The notes under the pieces are model-generated. The model had not been told where the DNA came from. It saw only the letters and a list, made by a program, of their open reading frames with translations, and ran no database searches. From Desulfobacteraceae bacterium (GTDB lineage Bacteria; Desulfobacterota; Desulfobacteria; Desulfobacterales; SURF-15), in NCBI GenBank assembly GCA_003599475.1, contig QZKK01000005.1, positions 1 through 16,509 of the forward strand: a stretch of 16,509 nucleotides of DNA, read 5' to 3'. Each line of letters opens with the position of its first letter. Position 1 is the stretch's first letter. Below are positions 1-7,550 of the stretch, piece by piece. The translations under genes and the position numbers were made by a program.

Positions 1-40
1 GTCTGTCAAAGAGACAATTCGTGCGCGTCTCTGTGTCGAG

Positions 41-81
41 GCTGCCGCAGGGCGATTACGCCTTGCGGCGGCGTTTGTTTT
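41..81 (+). terminator. Rho-independent terminator-like hairpin
   Basis: A 14-bp stem pairs 41-54 with 59-72 (core GCCGCAGGGCG against CGCCTTGCGGC, two G-U pairs) around the loop ATTA. The run TTTGTTTT follows at 74-81. A second small hairpin lies just upstream (AGAGAC 10-15 with GTCTCT 27-32). The shape fits the end of a + strand gene lying before the window, plausibly the missing liv binding protein, but no coding sequence is visible in the first 40 bases. Confidence 0.6.
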
Positions 82-93
82 CGCCTGTTATAT

Positions 94-347
94 GAAACTT
101 CGAGTGTTCAGCGTTCAGGGGTTCAGCGTTCAGGAAAGAAAAATCTCAAGAAGTTTTTTTTTCGATCAAATGGCGAAAGCGGCCAGAACTTGTGTTGGGT
201 TTCGTTTACACTCAACCCAACCTAAAAATCTCTACATTTAAAATCCGGAAACCGAAACAAATTTGAAATTCAAAATCCAAATAATACAAACAGTTAAGAG
301 AAGAAGCCAGAACACTGAACGCTGAACGCTGAACGCTTTGAAGTTTC
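94..347. repeat. MITE-like inverted repeat of GTTCAGC heptamers upstream of livH
   Basis: The left arm (94-134) begins GAAACTTC and continues with GTTCAGC/GTTCAGG heptamers at 106-112, 113-119, 121-127 and 128-134. The right arm (315-347) is its reverse complement: three CTGAACG heptamers followed by GAAGTTTC at 340-347. After a one-base indel the arms match over about 22 bases. The interior is AT-rich and holds another hairpin repeat (194-221) and a tract of degenerate AAATTCAAAATCC-like words (about 240-290). No open frame with a recognisable protein lies inside. The element fills most of the 377-bp leader of livH and ends 30 bp before its start codon. Mobility is inferred from the architecture only. 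Confidence 0.5.
194..221. repeat. GTTGGGTT palindromic repeat
   Basis: An 8-bp perfect stem, GTTGGGTT (194-201) with AACCCAAC (214-221), encloses a 12-nt loop beginning TCG. It is of the REP-like palindromic type often seen in bacterial spacers. There is no T-run after it, so it is not a convincing terminator. Confidence 0.45.
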
Positions 348-377
348 ACAAGCGTCTTCCGTAAACAGGGGGATCCG

Positions 378-1265
378 ATGCTTTTCATCCTTGAAGACAC
401 CCTCAACGGCATCCTCATGGGATCCATCTACGGATTGGCCGCCCTGGGTCTCACGGTGATTTTCGGGGTGCTCAAGGTCATCAACTTCGCCCATGGGTCA
501 CTGCTCATGGTGGGGATGTATGTGGCGTATTGGACCGTGGCCCTCACGGGGATCCACCCTTACCTCGCCTTGGCGGCCGTGGTGCCGGTCATGTTCTGTT
601 TCGGCTACTTCCTCCAGGATATCGTGATCAAGCCCATCTTCAAGGCTGAAAAGCAGGTCCGTGAACCGATCACCGTCATTATCGTCACCACCGGACTCTG
701 GTACATCCTGGACAATCTTTCCCTTCTTATCTTCGGTCCCCAGTACCGAAACATTCAGACGAACCCACTGCAGGGAAAAATGCTGGAGATCGGGCAGATG
801 CTGATTTCGGTGCCAAAGCTGTGGGGGTTCTGCACCGCCATCGTGACCGCCCTGGCGGTCTACGGCTTCTTACAGAAAACCCGCATGGGCCGGGCGGTGC
901 GGGCGACAAGCCTCGACCGGGAAGCGGCCAGCCTGCAGGGGATCAACCAATATAAGATGTACAACATCACCTTCGGAATCGGCACGGCCGTGGCCGGGAT
1001 CACCGGTGTGACCCTGATTCCTTTCTATAATGTTTTCCCGTCTGTGGGGGTGCTTTTCGACATCAAGTGTTTCATCATCGTGGTGCTGGGAGGCCTCGGA
1101 AGCATCGCCGGAGCGCTGCTGGGGGGGATGATCATCGGAATCATCGAATCGGTCGGGCCCCAGTTCATGACGGCCACCTGGACCGAGGCCATCGTTTACG
1201 GGCTCTTCCTGATCTTTCTGTTTCTCAAGCCCTCGGGTCTTTTCGGGGTAAAATACGACTGGTGA
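378..1265 (+). CDS. livH: Branched-chain amino acid ABC transporter permease, LivH family
   Basis: This 295-residue inner-membrane protein is one half of the transmembrane channel of a HAAT-type (branched-chain or polar amino acid) importer and pairs with LivM. Family hallmarks are visible: the N-terminal stretch GLAALGLTVIFGVLKVINFA followed by HGSLLMVGMY (about residues 19-48), the cytoplasmic ATPase-contact region QGINQYKMYNITFG (about 188-201), and the glycine-rich VVLGGLGSIAGALLGG (about 235-250). Several hydrophobic segments cover most of the chain, as expected for PF02653. The start is supported by AGGGGG at 367-372, five bases upstream. It is the first gene of the liv cluster. The repeat-derived leader and the spacer element after it may affect expression. 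Substrate specificity cannot be read from the permease. Confidence 0.95.
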   Translation: MLFILEDTLNGILMGSIYGLAALGLTVIFGVLKVINFAHGSLLMVGMYVAYWTVALTGIHPYLALAAVVPVMFCFGYFLQDIVIKPIFKAEKQVREPITVIIVTTGLWYILDNLSLLIFGPQYRNIQTNPLQGKMLEIGQMLISVPKLWGFCTAIVTALAVYGFLQKTRMGRAVRATSLDREAASLQGINQYKMYNITFGIGTAVAGITGVTLIPFYNVFPSVGVLFDIKCFIIVVLGGLGSIAGALLGGMIIGIIESVGPQFMTATWTEAIVYGLFLIFLFLKPSGLFGVKYDW

Positions 1266-1301
1266 TCGACTTATAAACGGAATGCGCATGCGATCAGATC
1301 A

Positions 1302-1384
1302 AACCACGAAATACACGAAATGCACGAAAGGAAGCCCAAGAGGGGATTCTTGATTTTTTCGTGTCTTTCGTGTGTTTCGTGGTT
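1302..1384. mobile_element. 83-bp miniature inverted-repeat element (CACGAAAYA family)
   Basis: The left arm (1302-1329) and right arm (1355-1384) are inverted copies matching at 25 of 28 positions. Each holds three 9-bp units of the form CACGAAAYA. They are diverged copies of the arms that bound the GxxExxY gene at 8547-9315. About 25 bp separate the arms, and the words GATTCTTGATTTTTTCGTG just before the right arm resemble the end of that gene and its right arm. It is best read as an internal-deletion derivative. No clear target duplication is visible. In RNA it would form a long hairpin between livH and livM, about 40 nt before the livM start. Confidence 0.55.
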
Positions 1385-1425
1385 AAATGGGAAATATAGA
1401 CGATCGAGCTGCGAAGGTGTTTTCG

Positions 1426-2433
1426 ATGAACCCGTTGCTTGCGCGTAAGCTGCCGCTGATCGGAGTTGCTTTGATCGCGCTGGGGTTGCCGCTGATGGTG
1501 CGCAGCGCAACTTACCTGCATATCGTGATCCTGCTGTACCTTTACGCGTACCTGACGACAAGCTGGAATCTGGTCGGGGGGTTTGCCGGGGTGCTGCCCC
1601 TGGGGCATGCGACTTTCGTCGGAATCGGGGCGTACACCTCCACCGTGCTCTCGCTCCAGTACGGCATCAGCCCGTGGATCGGCATGCTGATCGGAGCCGT
1701 TTTGGCATCCATTGCCGGAGTGGTGATCGGGCTGCCCACATTCAAGATGCGCGGCGCTTATTTTGCGCTGGCAACCATTGCCTTTGCCGAAGGCATCCGG
1801 GTGATGGTGGAAAATATCGATAACCTGGGCCCCTTCCGGTTAAACGGCCCCAGGGGACTTCAGATCCCCCCCCTTAAAACCGGGTTTGTCCACTTCATGT
1901 TCGCCGAAAAGGAACCCTATTACTACATCATTCTTTTCATGCTTGCCGGCGTTCTGGCGCTCACCTGGATGGTATCGCGATCCAAGCTGGGCTACTGCCT
2001 GACGGCAGGCGGCGAAGAGCCGGAGGCCGCCCAGTCGTTAGGAGTAAACGTCGCCAGGGCCAAGCTGGTCGCCATGGCCATAAGCGCATTTCTCACCGCC
2101 TTCGCCGGCACATTCTGGGCGCAGTTTACGCTCTACATCCACCCCAAAAGCGTCATGAGTCTCGACATCTCCTTCGAGATCGCCTTCATCGCGCTGATCG
2201 GCGGCCGCGGCTCGATCACCGGCCCGATCCTCGGTGCGCTCCTGCTTCGCCCCGTCGGCGATTTTTCCCGCATTTATTTCGGCAGCACCCTTCCGGGGCT
2301 CCACCTGATCATCCTCGGAGTCGTGCTGATCCTGGTCATGATCTATCAACCGCGCGGCCTGCAGGAGCCCCTGAGCCGCATCTACCAGGCGGCGATGAAC
2401 CGGCTCTTCGGTGTCCGGGAGGCCGCCGTATGA
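1426..2433 (+). CDS. livM: Branched-chain amino acid ABC transporter permease, LivM family
   Basis: This 335-residue inner-membrane permease is the second channel subunit alongside LivH. The LivM signature SWNLVGGFAGVLPLGHATFV followed by GIGAYTS lies near residues 45-71. The late GGRGSITGPILGALLL segment sits near residue 260, and about eight to ten hydrophobic segments are spread along the chain. An in-frame ATG at 1387 would add 13 residues, but it directly abuts the repeat arm and has no ribosome site. The ATG at 1426 has GAAGGTG just upstream and gives the usual LivM N-terminus, so it is preferred. The gene ends in an ATGA overlap with livG, indicating translational coupling. Confidence 0.93.
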   Translation: MNPLLARKLPLIGVALIALGLPLMVRSATYLHIVILLYLYAYLTTSWNLVGGFAGVLPLGHATFVGIGAYTSTVLSLQYGISPWIGMLIGAVLASIAGVVIGLPTFKMRGAYFALATIAFAEGIRVMVENIDNLGPFRLNGPRGLQIPPLKTGFVHFMFAEKEPYYYIILFMLAGVLALTWMVSRSKLGYCLTAGGEEPEAAQSLGVNVARAKLVAMAISAFLTAFAGTFWAQFTLYIHPKSVMSLDISFEIAFIALIGGRGSITGPILGALLLRPVGDFSRIYFGSTLPGLHLIILGVVLILVMIYQPRGLQEPLSRIYQAAMNRLFGVREAAV

Positions 2434-3155
2434 AGATCCTCGAGCTCACCCGGGTAAAAAAGCACTTCGGCGGCATCAAGGCCGTGGAAGATTTCAGCCT
2501 GAGCGTGGAAGAAGGCGATATTGTCGGCCTGATCGGCCCGAACGGCGCCGGTAAATCCACCCTTTTCAACTGTGTCGCAGGAGTCTACCCGCCGACCGCC
2601 GGGGAGATCTTCTTCCGGGGCGAGAAGATCGGAGGTTGGAAACCCTGGAACCTGTGCCGCAAGGGGATTGCCCGCACCTTCCAGATCGTCAAACCCTTTG
2701 CTTCCAGGACCGTGCTCTACAACGTCATGGTGGGCGCCTTCGCCACCACGGACAAAACCTCAGAGGCCGAGAAACGCGCGCGGGAGGTCCTCTGTCATCT
2801 GAACATGGAAGGCCTGGCGGACATCCGCGCCGGCAATCTCACCATCGCCGACCGGAAACGGCTGGAGATCGCCAGGGCCCTGGCCACCCGCCCTGCCCTG
2901 CTGCTGCTCGATGAGGTCATGGCCGGGCTGCGGCCCACCGAAGTGGATGAGATGGTGGCCATCATCAAGCGGCTGCGGGAGGAAGGCATGACCATTTTCG
3001 TCATCGAACACATCATGCGCGCCATCATGGCGCTGTCGGACCGGATCGCCGTGCTGCACTTCGGGCTGAAAATCGCGGAGGGGACCCCGAGCGAAGTGGC
3101 CGGCGACGAGCGGGTGATCAAGGCCTACCTGGGAGATGATTATGGCGCTCCTTGA
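2430..3155 (+). CDS. livG: Branched-chain amino acid ABC transporter ATP-binding protein, LivG family
   Basis: This 241-residue cytoplasmic ATPase powers the LivHM channel with LivF. Walker A is GPNGAGKST (residues 36-44), the Q-loop is FQIVKPF (Q85), Walker B is LLLLDE (157-162) followed by VMAGL, and the switch histidine is H194 in VIEH. The ABC signature is unusual: NLTIADRKRLE (136-146) replaces LSGGQ. Degenerate signatures are common in the LivG branch, so the gene is likely functional. The ATGA start overlap with livM and the overlap with livF mark a tight operon. Confidence 0.95.
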   Translation: MKILELTRVKKHFGGIKAVEDFSLSVEEGDIVGLIGPNGAGKSTLFNCVAGVYPPTAGEIFFRGEKIGGWKPWNLCRKGIARTFQIVKPFASRTVLYNVMVGAFATTDKTSEAEKRAREVLCHLNMEGLADIRAGNLTIADRKRLEIARALATRPALLLLDEVMAGLRPTEVDEMVAIIKRLREEGMTIFVIEHIMRAIMALSDRIAVLHFGLKIAEGTPSEVAGDERVIKAYLGDDYGAP

Positions 3156-3852
3156 GGTACGCAATATCGACGTTTTCTATGGCGACGTGCAGGTCGTCTT
3201 CGATCTCTCGCTCACGGTGGAAGAGGGAGAGGTGGTGAGCATCATCGGCGGAAACGGAGCAGGCAAATCCACCCTGCTGAAAACCATTTCGGGTCTGATG
3301 AACCCGGCAGGCGGCCGGATCCTCTTCGAGGGAAATCCGATTCATGCGCTCGCCCCCGAGACGGTCGTCGAGCGCGGCATCGTGCAGGTGCCGGAGGGCC
3401 GGCGGTTGTTTACGCTCATGTCCGTCCAGGACAATCTCATCGTGGGCGCCTATAATCCGCGCGCCGGTCGGAGCAGAGAAAAAACCCTGGAGGAAGTCTA
3501 TACGCTGTTTCCGAGGCTCAAAGAACGGACGGCTCAGATGGCCATGACACTCTCCGGCGGCGAGCAGCAGATGGTGGCCATCGGCCGGGGGCTGATGGCC
3601 AAGCCGAAGCTTCTCATGCTGGACGAGCCCTCCCTGGGCTTAGCCCCCATCCTGATCAAGAGCATCTTCGAAACCATAAGGCACATCGCCGAGCAGGGCA
3701 CCACCGTTCTTCTGGTGGAGCAGGACGTGAAGCATTCCTTGAGCCTGAGCAATCGGGGGTACGTGCTCGAGCATGGCCGTGCGGTGATGGAAGGAGCCGG
3801 CAGGGAGCTACTCGAAAATCCGCACGTCAAGACAGCCTACCTGGGATTGTAG
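3142..3852 (+). CDS. livF: Branched-chain amino acid ABC transporter ATP-binding protein, LivF family
   Basis: This 236-residue ATPase subunit is the partner of LivG. Walker A is GGNGAGKST (36-44), the signature LSGGEQQ (137-143), Walker B LLMLDEP (157-163), and the LivF-typical VEQD stands where many ABC ATPases have a switch histidine. An ATG at 3136 adds two residues, but GGGAG at 3131-3135 abuts it with no spacing. The same site is six bases from the ATG at 3142, so 3142 is preferred. The gene overlaps the end of livG by 14 bp and is the last liv gene, followed by a 243-bp spacer with hairpins. Confidence 0.94.
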   Translation: MALLEVRNIDVFYGDVQVVFDLSLTVEEGEVVSIIGGNGAGKSTLLKTISGLMNPAGGRILFEGNPIHALAPETVVERGIVQVPEGRRLFTLMSVQDNLIVGAYNPRAGRSREKTLEEVYTLFPRLKERTAQMAMTLSGGEQQMVAIGRGLMAKPKLLMLDEPSLGLAPILIKSIFETIRHIAEQGTTVLLVEQDVKHSLSLSNRGYVLEHGRAVMEGAGRELLENPHVKTAYLGL

Positions 3853-3934
3853 TATGGCGCTCCAAATACGGCTGCGGTTTTTTCCGGCTCGATCGAAAGC
3901 CGCTTTAGGCTCTTTGAGATGACCGATCCGGCCG

Positions 3935-3956
3935 ATGCGCATCTCCGCATTTTTTT
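3935..3956 (+). terminator. Possible intrinsic terminator of the liv operon
   Basis: ATGCG (3935-3939) pairs with CGCAT (3946-3950) over a 6-nt loop and is followed by six T's at 3951-3956. The stem is short. An alternative pairing, GAGATG (3916-3921) with CATCTC (3940-3945), would compete with it. Position after livF and the T-run support the call. Confidence 0.4.
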
Positions 3957-3998
3957 CTTGAAAACAGCGCCTCTCCTGCAATAGACTGCCTTTCAGGA

Positions 3999-4017
3999 AT
4001 CGGGTGCTTCGCCCGAT
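3999..4017 (+). promoter_or_regulatory. GC-rich hairpin in the leader of the peptide transporter
   Basis: ATCGGGTG (3999-4006) pairs with CGCCCGAT (4010-4017) around the loop CTT, with one G-U pair. A pyrimidine-rich stretch of CCTTATCC-like words follows to about 4055. A weak -35-like TTGAAA lies upstream at 3958-3963, but no convincing -10 box follows. The hairpin could be a second terminator for liv or a structured leader for the downstream binding protein. The sequence does not decide. Confidence 0.3.
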
Positions 4018-4095
4018 CTTTATCCTTTTCCTTATCCCTGATCCTTATCCTCGATCGACTTTTTTACTACAACGCAAACGCAAAGGAGCAAAGCG

Positions 4096-5652
4096 ATGAA
4101 AAAAAAAGGAGTCTTCACATCGATCGTTTCTTTCCTGGGGGTCCTTGTGTTCGCATCCGCCCTGTATGGCGCCGGTAAGGATACGCTCGTCGTGGGCGTT
4201 TCCTCGGACATCCATACGCTGGATCCGGCGGTTTCAAGCGACAACATCGACTGGCGCCAGATCTATCCTTCCTACGACCGCCTGGTCCGGTACAAAGTGG
4301 TAAACGGCGAAGGCTCCACGGAGGTGGAACCCATGGCAGCCGAATCGTGGACCGTTTCCGCGGACAGCCTGATCTGGACCTTCAAGATCCGGAAGGGAAT
4401 CACCTTTGACGACGGAGCCCCGCTCGATGCAAAAGCGGTAAAGTTTTCCTTCGAACGGGTCCTTAAAATCGGAAAAGGCCCGGCAGACAACATCGGCGCC
4501 GTTAAGACCGTGGACGCGCTGGACGATATGACCGTCAAGATCACGCTCAAAAGCCCTTTCGGACCCTTTCTGCAGACCCTGGCCACCGACGCCGCCTCCA
4601 TTGTCAACCCCAACATCGCCAAGCATGAAAAGAATGGCGACCTGTCACAGGCGTGGCTGGCTCAGAACACGGACGGAAGCGGCCCGTTTAAAATCGTCGA
4701 ATGGTCCCGGGGGGAGCGCTGCGTGATGGAGGCCAAACCGGGCTACTGGGGGGAGAAGCCCAGGGTGAAGCGGGTGATCATCCGATTCATGCGGGAGTCT
4801 TCGGATCAGCGCATGGCGCTTGAAAGCGGGGACATCGATATCGCCGAGGGAATCCTCATCGACCAGATCCCGGCCCTGGAGAAAAATCCGGACATCGCGG
4901 TCCGGCGGTACCCCTCCCAGCTTGTGGAATACGTGTATCTGAACTGCCAAAAGGGAAAAATCGCGGACAAACGGGTTCGCCAGGCATTAAACTACGCGGT
5001 GGATTACCAGGGGGTCATCGACCACGTGCTCCAGGGAAACGGGGTTCAGATGCGAGGGCCGGTGCCCAAGGGGATGTGGGGCCATAACCCCAATGTCTTC
5101 CAGTTCAAGCGCGATGTGGAAAAGGCAAAGAAGCTTCTCGAGCAAGCCGGTGCGGCGAAGGGGTTGGAGTTCACCCTGATCTATTCGGAGCGCCGCGCCT
5201 CCTGGGAGCAGATCGCGGCGATCCTCCAGAGCAACTTCGCCGATATCGGCGTGAACCTGAAGCTTGAGCTCATGGCAAACCCCACGCTGCGGGACAAGAT
5301 CGACCGGGGGGATTTCGAGCTTTGCCTGGGTGCCTGGAGCCCGGACTATGCGGATCCGTCCATGTTCATGAATTTCTGGTTCGATTCGAAAAACTTCGGC
5401 CTGCCGGGAAACCGCAGTTTCTATCAGAATGAAAAGGTCGACGAGCGGATCCGCAAGGCCCTCACCCTGAGCGATCAGAAGGAGCGCACGCGGCTCTACA
5501 ACGAGGCCCAGGACATCATCATGGAAGATGCGCCGTATATCTTCCTCTACCAGACCCAGACGATCGTCCCCACGCGCAAATCGGTGAAGGGGTATGTGTA
5601 TAATCCGATGCTTGAGTCGATGTACAACTTCGAATCCATCGGCAAGGAATAG
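4096..5652 (+). CDS. ABC transporter substrate-binding protein, family 5 (peptide/nickel type)
   Basis: This 518-residue periplasmic (or membrane-tethered) solute receptor delivers ligand to the DppBCDF importer encoded downstream. The N-terminus is a classic signal peptide: MKKKG, a hydrophobic core to about residue 23, and a likely cleavage near ALYGA, giving a mature start around GKDTLVVG. The family-5 hallmark AESWTVSADSLIWTFKIRKG leads into ITFDDGAPLDAKAVKFSFER (about residues 82-120). The later QALNYAVDY segment and the region LGAWSPDYADPSMFMNFWF are also typical of PF00496. AAGGAG at 4083-4088, seven bases upstream, fixes the start. Its TAG stop directly abuts the dppB ATG. Ligand is inferred as oligopeptide from the downstream aminopeptidase. 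Nickel or another small solute cannot be excluded. Confidence 0.93.
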   Translation: MKKKGVFTSIVSFLGVLVFASALYGAGKDTLVVGVSSDIHTLDPAVSSDNIDWRQIYPSYDRLVRYKVVNGEGSTEVEPMAAESWTVSADSLIWTFKIRKGITFDDGAPLDAKAVKFSFERVLKIGKGPADNIGAVKTVDALDDMTVKITLKSPFGPFLQTLATDAASIVNPNIAKHEKNGDLSQAWLAQNTDGSGPFKIVEWSRGERCVMEAKPGYWGEKPRVKRVIIRFMRESSDQRMALESGDIDIAEGILIDQIPALEKNPDIAVRRYPSQLVEYVYLNCQKGKIADKRVRQALNYAVDYQGVIDHVLQGNGVQMRGPVPKGMWGHNPNVFQFKRDVEKAKKLLEQAGAAKGLEFTLIYSERRASWEQIAAILQSNFADIGVNLKLELMANPTLRDKIDRGDFELCLGAWSPDYADPSMFMNFWFDSKNFGLPGNRSFYQNEKVDERIRKALTLSDQKERTRLYNEAQDIIMEDAPYIFLYQTQTIVPTRKSVKGYVYNPMLESMYNFESIGKE

Positions 5653-6663
5653 ATGAGGATTCTCACCTATGTCCTGAAGAGGCTTTTCTATCTCGTTCCG
5701 GTGCTCCTCGGGGTGACGCTGCTGGTGTTTATCATCTCGCATGCCATCCCCGGGGACCCGGCACGGATGATGGCCGGCCAGAAGGCCAGCCGGGAGGCGG
5801 TGGAAAATCTGCGGCGGTCCATGGGTCTGGACCGGCCCCTGGCGGAGCAGTACCTGAGGTATCTGACCGGGCTTTTCCTGGCCGACCTCGGTTTCTCCAT
5901 CCGGAACCAGCGCCCGGTGACGGATGACCTGAAGGACTTTTTTCCGGCAACCCTTGAGCTCACCCTGGCCAGCATGCTGCTCTGTGTGGCGGTGGGAGTG
6001 CCGCTTGGAATCCTCTCGGCAGTCCGGCGGAACCGGCCCGTCGACCACGTCTCGCGGGTCTTTTCGGTTTTCGGGGTCTCCATGCCCGTCTTCTGGCTGG
6101 GGCTGATGCTGCTTTTGCTCTTCTACCGGAAGCTCGGCTGGCTCCCCGGATCCGGCCGGCTGGACATCACCATCGATCCGCCGCTCCACGTGACCGGGCT
6201 TTACCTGATCGACAGCCTGCTTTATGGGGATTGGACCGTTTTTAAAAACGCCCTGCGGCACATCCTGCTACCGGCCTTCTGTCTTTCCTATGTGTATCTT
6301 GCCATCATTACGCGCATCGTTCGATCCTCCATGATCTCGGTCATGGGGCAGGACTTCGTCACCACCGCCCGGGCAAACGGCCTTTCCGAGGCCCGGGTGA
6401 TTCTGAAGCATTGCCTGAAAAACTCGCTGATCCCCACGGTGACCATCACCGGGCTTTCGATCGGAGAGCTGCTCGGCGGCGCAATCCTCACCGAGACGAT
6501 TTTCAACTGGCCCGGCATGGGAAAGTACGTGGTGGATTCGGTCAATTTCCTCGATTTTCCGGCGATCATGGGATTCACGCTGGTGGTTTCCCTCGCCTAT
6601 GTGCTGATCAACCTGGGGGTCGATGTGATTTACGCGTTTCTTGACCCGCAGATCCGGTATTGA
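5653..6663 (+). CDS. dppB: Dipeptide/oligopeptide ABC transporter permease, DppB family
   Basis: This 336-residue inner-membrane permease forms the channel with DppC. The N-terminal helix LVPVLLGVTLLVFIISHAIP then GDPAR is typical of DppB/OppB/NikB. The segment SVFGVSMPVFWLGLMLLLLF is another family hallmark. The EAA loop that contacts the ATPases runs over about residues 219-263 and includes FVTTARANGLSEARVILKH. The protein ends ...YAFLDPQIRY, the usual family C-terminus. AAGGA near the end of the preceding gene (5644-5648) serves as ribosome site. The start follows the upstream stop with no gap, so the two genes are translationally linked. Confidence 0.95.
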   Translation: MRILTYVLKRLFYLVPVLLGVTLLVFIISHAIPGDPARMMAGQKASREAVENLRRSMGLDRPLAEQYLRYLTGLFLADLGFSIRNQRPVTDDLKDFFPATLELTLASMLLCVAVGVPLGILSAVRRNRPVDHVSRVFSVFGVSMPVFWLGLMLLLLFYRKLGWLPGSGRLDITIDPPLHVTGLYLIDSLLYGDWTVFKNALRHILLPAFCLSYVYLAIITRIVRSSMISVMGQDFVTTARANGLSEARVILKHCLKNSLIPTVTITGLSIGELLGGAILTETIFNWPGMGKYVVDSVNFLDFPAIMGFTLVVSLAYVLINLGVDVIYAFLDPQIRY

Positions 6664-6671
6664 GGGCTCCC

Positions 6672-7547
6672 GTGTGGGAAAAACTCTACAAAGAACATGA
6701 ATGGCAGATCCGGGAGGCTTTTTTCACCCTGAGGCTTCTTCGGAAAAACCCGTCTGCGGTCGCCGGATTTATCGTCATCACGGTAATGGTGCTGATGGCG
6801 CTTTTCGCCCCGATTCTCTCCCCGTACAATCCGGTGCGCATCAGCCTGGCCGAGCGGCTCAGTCCGCCCTCTACGACCCATCTGTTCGGAACCGACGAGC
6901 TGGGCCGGGACATTCTGAGCCGGGTGATTTACGGAGCCAGGATTTCCCTCAGGATCGGGGTTTTCGTCATCCTGATCGCAGGGGGAATCGGATCTTTGAT
7001 CGGAGCCGCTTCCGGGTACCTGGGGAGAGGTACGGATAACTTCATCATGCGGGTGATGGATGTCATCCTTTCCTTCCCCCCTCTGGTGCTGGCCATGGCC
7101 CTGGCGGCGGCCCTGGGGCCGAATCTCAACAACGCGATTACGGCCGTGGCCTTCGTGATGATCCCGAAGTTCGCCCGGATGGTCCGGGGAGAAGCCCTGG
7201 CCGTCAAGGAGCGCCAGTTTGTGGCCGCAGCCCGGGCAAGCGGCGCAGGCAGCGGCTGGATCATCCTGCACCATATCGTTCCCAACTGTTTTTCATCGGT
7301 CATCGTGCTTTCGACGCTCATCCTGGGGGAAACGATCCTGATCGCCGCATCGCTCAGCTTCATCGGGCTCGGCGCCCAGCCGCCCACCCCCGAATGGGGC
7401 GCCATGATCAGCATGGGGAGGAAGTTTCTCATGGACCAGTGGTGGTATGCCACCTTTCCCGGCATTTTCATCCTGGCCACGGTCGTCGGCTTCAACATCC
7501 TCGGAGACGCGCTCCGCGATATCCTGGACCCCAGGATCCGGCGGTAG
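6672..7547 (+). CDS. dppC: Dipeptide/oligopeptide ABC transporter permease, DppC family
   Basis: This inner-membrane permease of 291 residues is the partner of DppB. The family motif GTDELGRDILSRVIYGARIS lies near residues 72-91. The EAA loop EALAVKERQFVAAARASGAG is near 173-192. The C-terminus is GDALRDILDPRIRR, as usual for DppC. There is no suitable ATG. GTG at 6672 has GAGGG at 6662-6666 with a five-base spacing and is preferred. An in-frame TTG at 6660, overlapping the dppB stop, would add four residues but lacks a ribosome site. The stop is three bases before dppD. Confidence 0.93.
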   Translation: MWEKLYKEHEWQIREAFFTLRLLRKNPSAVAGFIVITVMVLMALFAPILSPYNPVRISLAERLSPPSTTHLFGTDELGRDILSRVIYGARISLRIGVFVILIAGGIGSLIGAASGYLGRGTDNFIMRVMDVILSFPPLVLAMALAAALGPNLNNAITAVAFVMIPKFARMVRGEALAVKERQFVAAARASGAGSGWIILHHIVPNCFSSVIVLSTLILGETILIAASLSFIGLGAQPPTPEWGAMISMGRKFLMDQWWYATFPGIFILATVVGFNILGDALRDILDPRIRR

Positions 7548-7550
7548 CCC

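Noticed and set aside
245..259. An exact 15-base match (CCGGAAACCGAAACA) between the livH leader and the first 109-bp unit (9142-9156).
   Set aside because: A 15-base match is not far from chance in a window this size with repeat-biased spacers, and the similarity does not extend on either side.
1387..1425. An upstream ATG that would lengthen LivM by 13 residues.
   Set aside because: It touches the repeat arm, has no ribosome site, and the added residues are not LivM-like. The ATG at 1426 has GAAGGTG upstream.
3853..4095. A possible riboswitch upstream of the binding-protein gene.
   Set aside because: Only simple hairpins and pyrimidine-rich words are visible; no conserved riboswitch core was recognised.
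4987..6261. A long open frame (424 codons) on the minus strand.
   Set aside because: It lies antisense to the binding-protein and dppB genes, is rich in H, R, P and G as expected from reading GC-rich codons backwards, and shows no domain.
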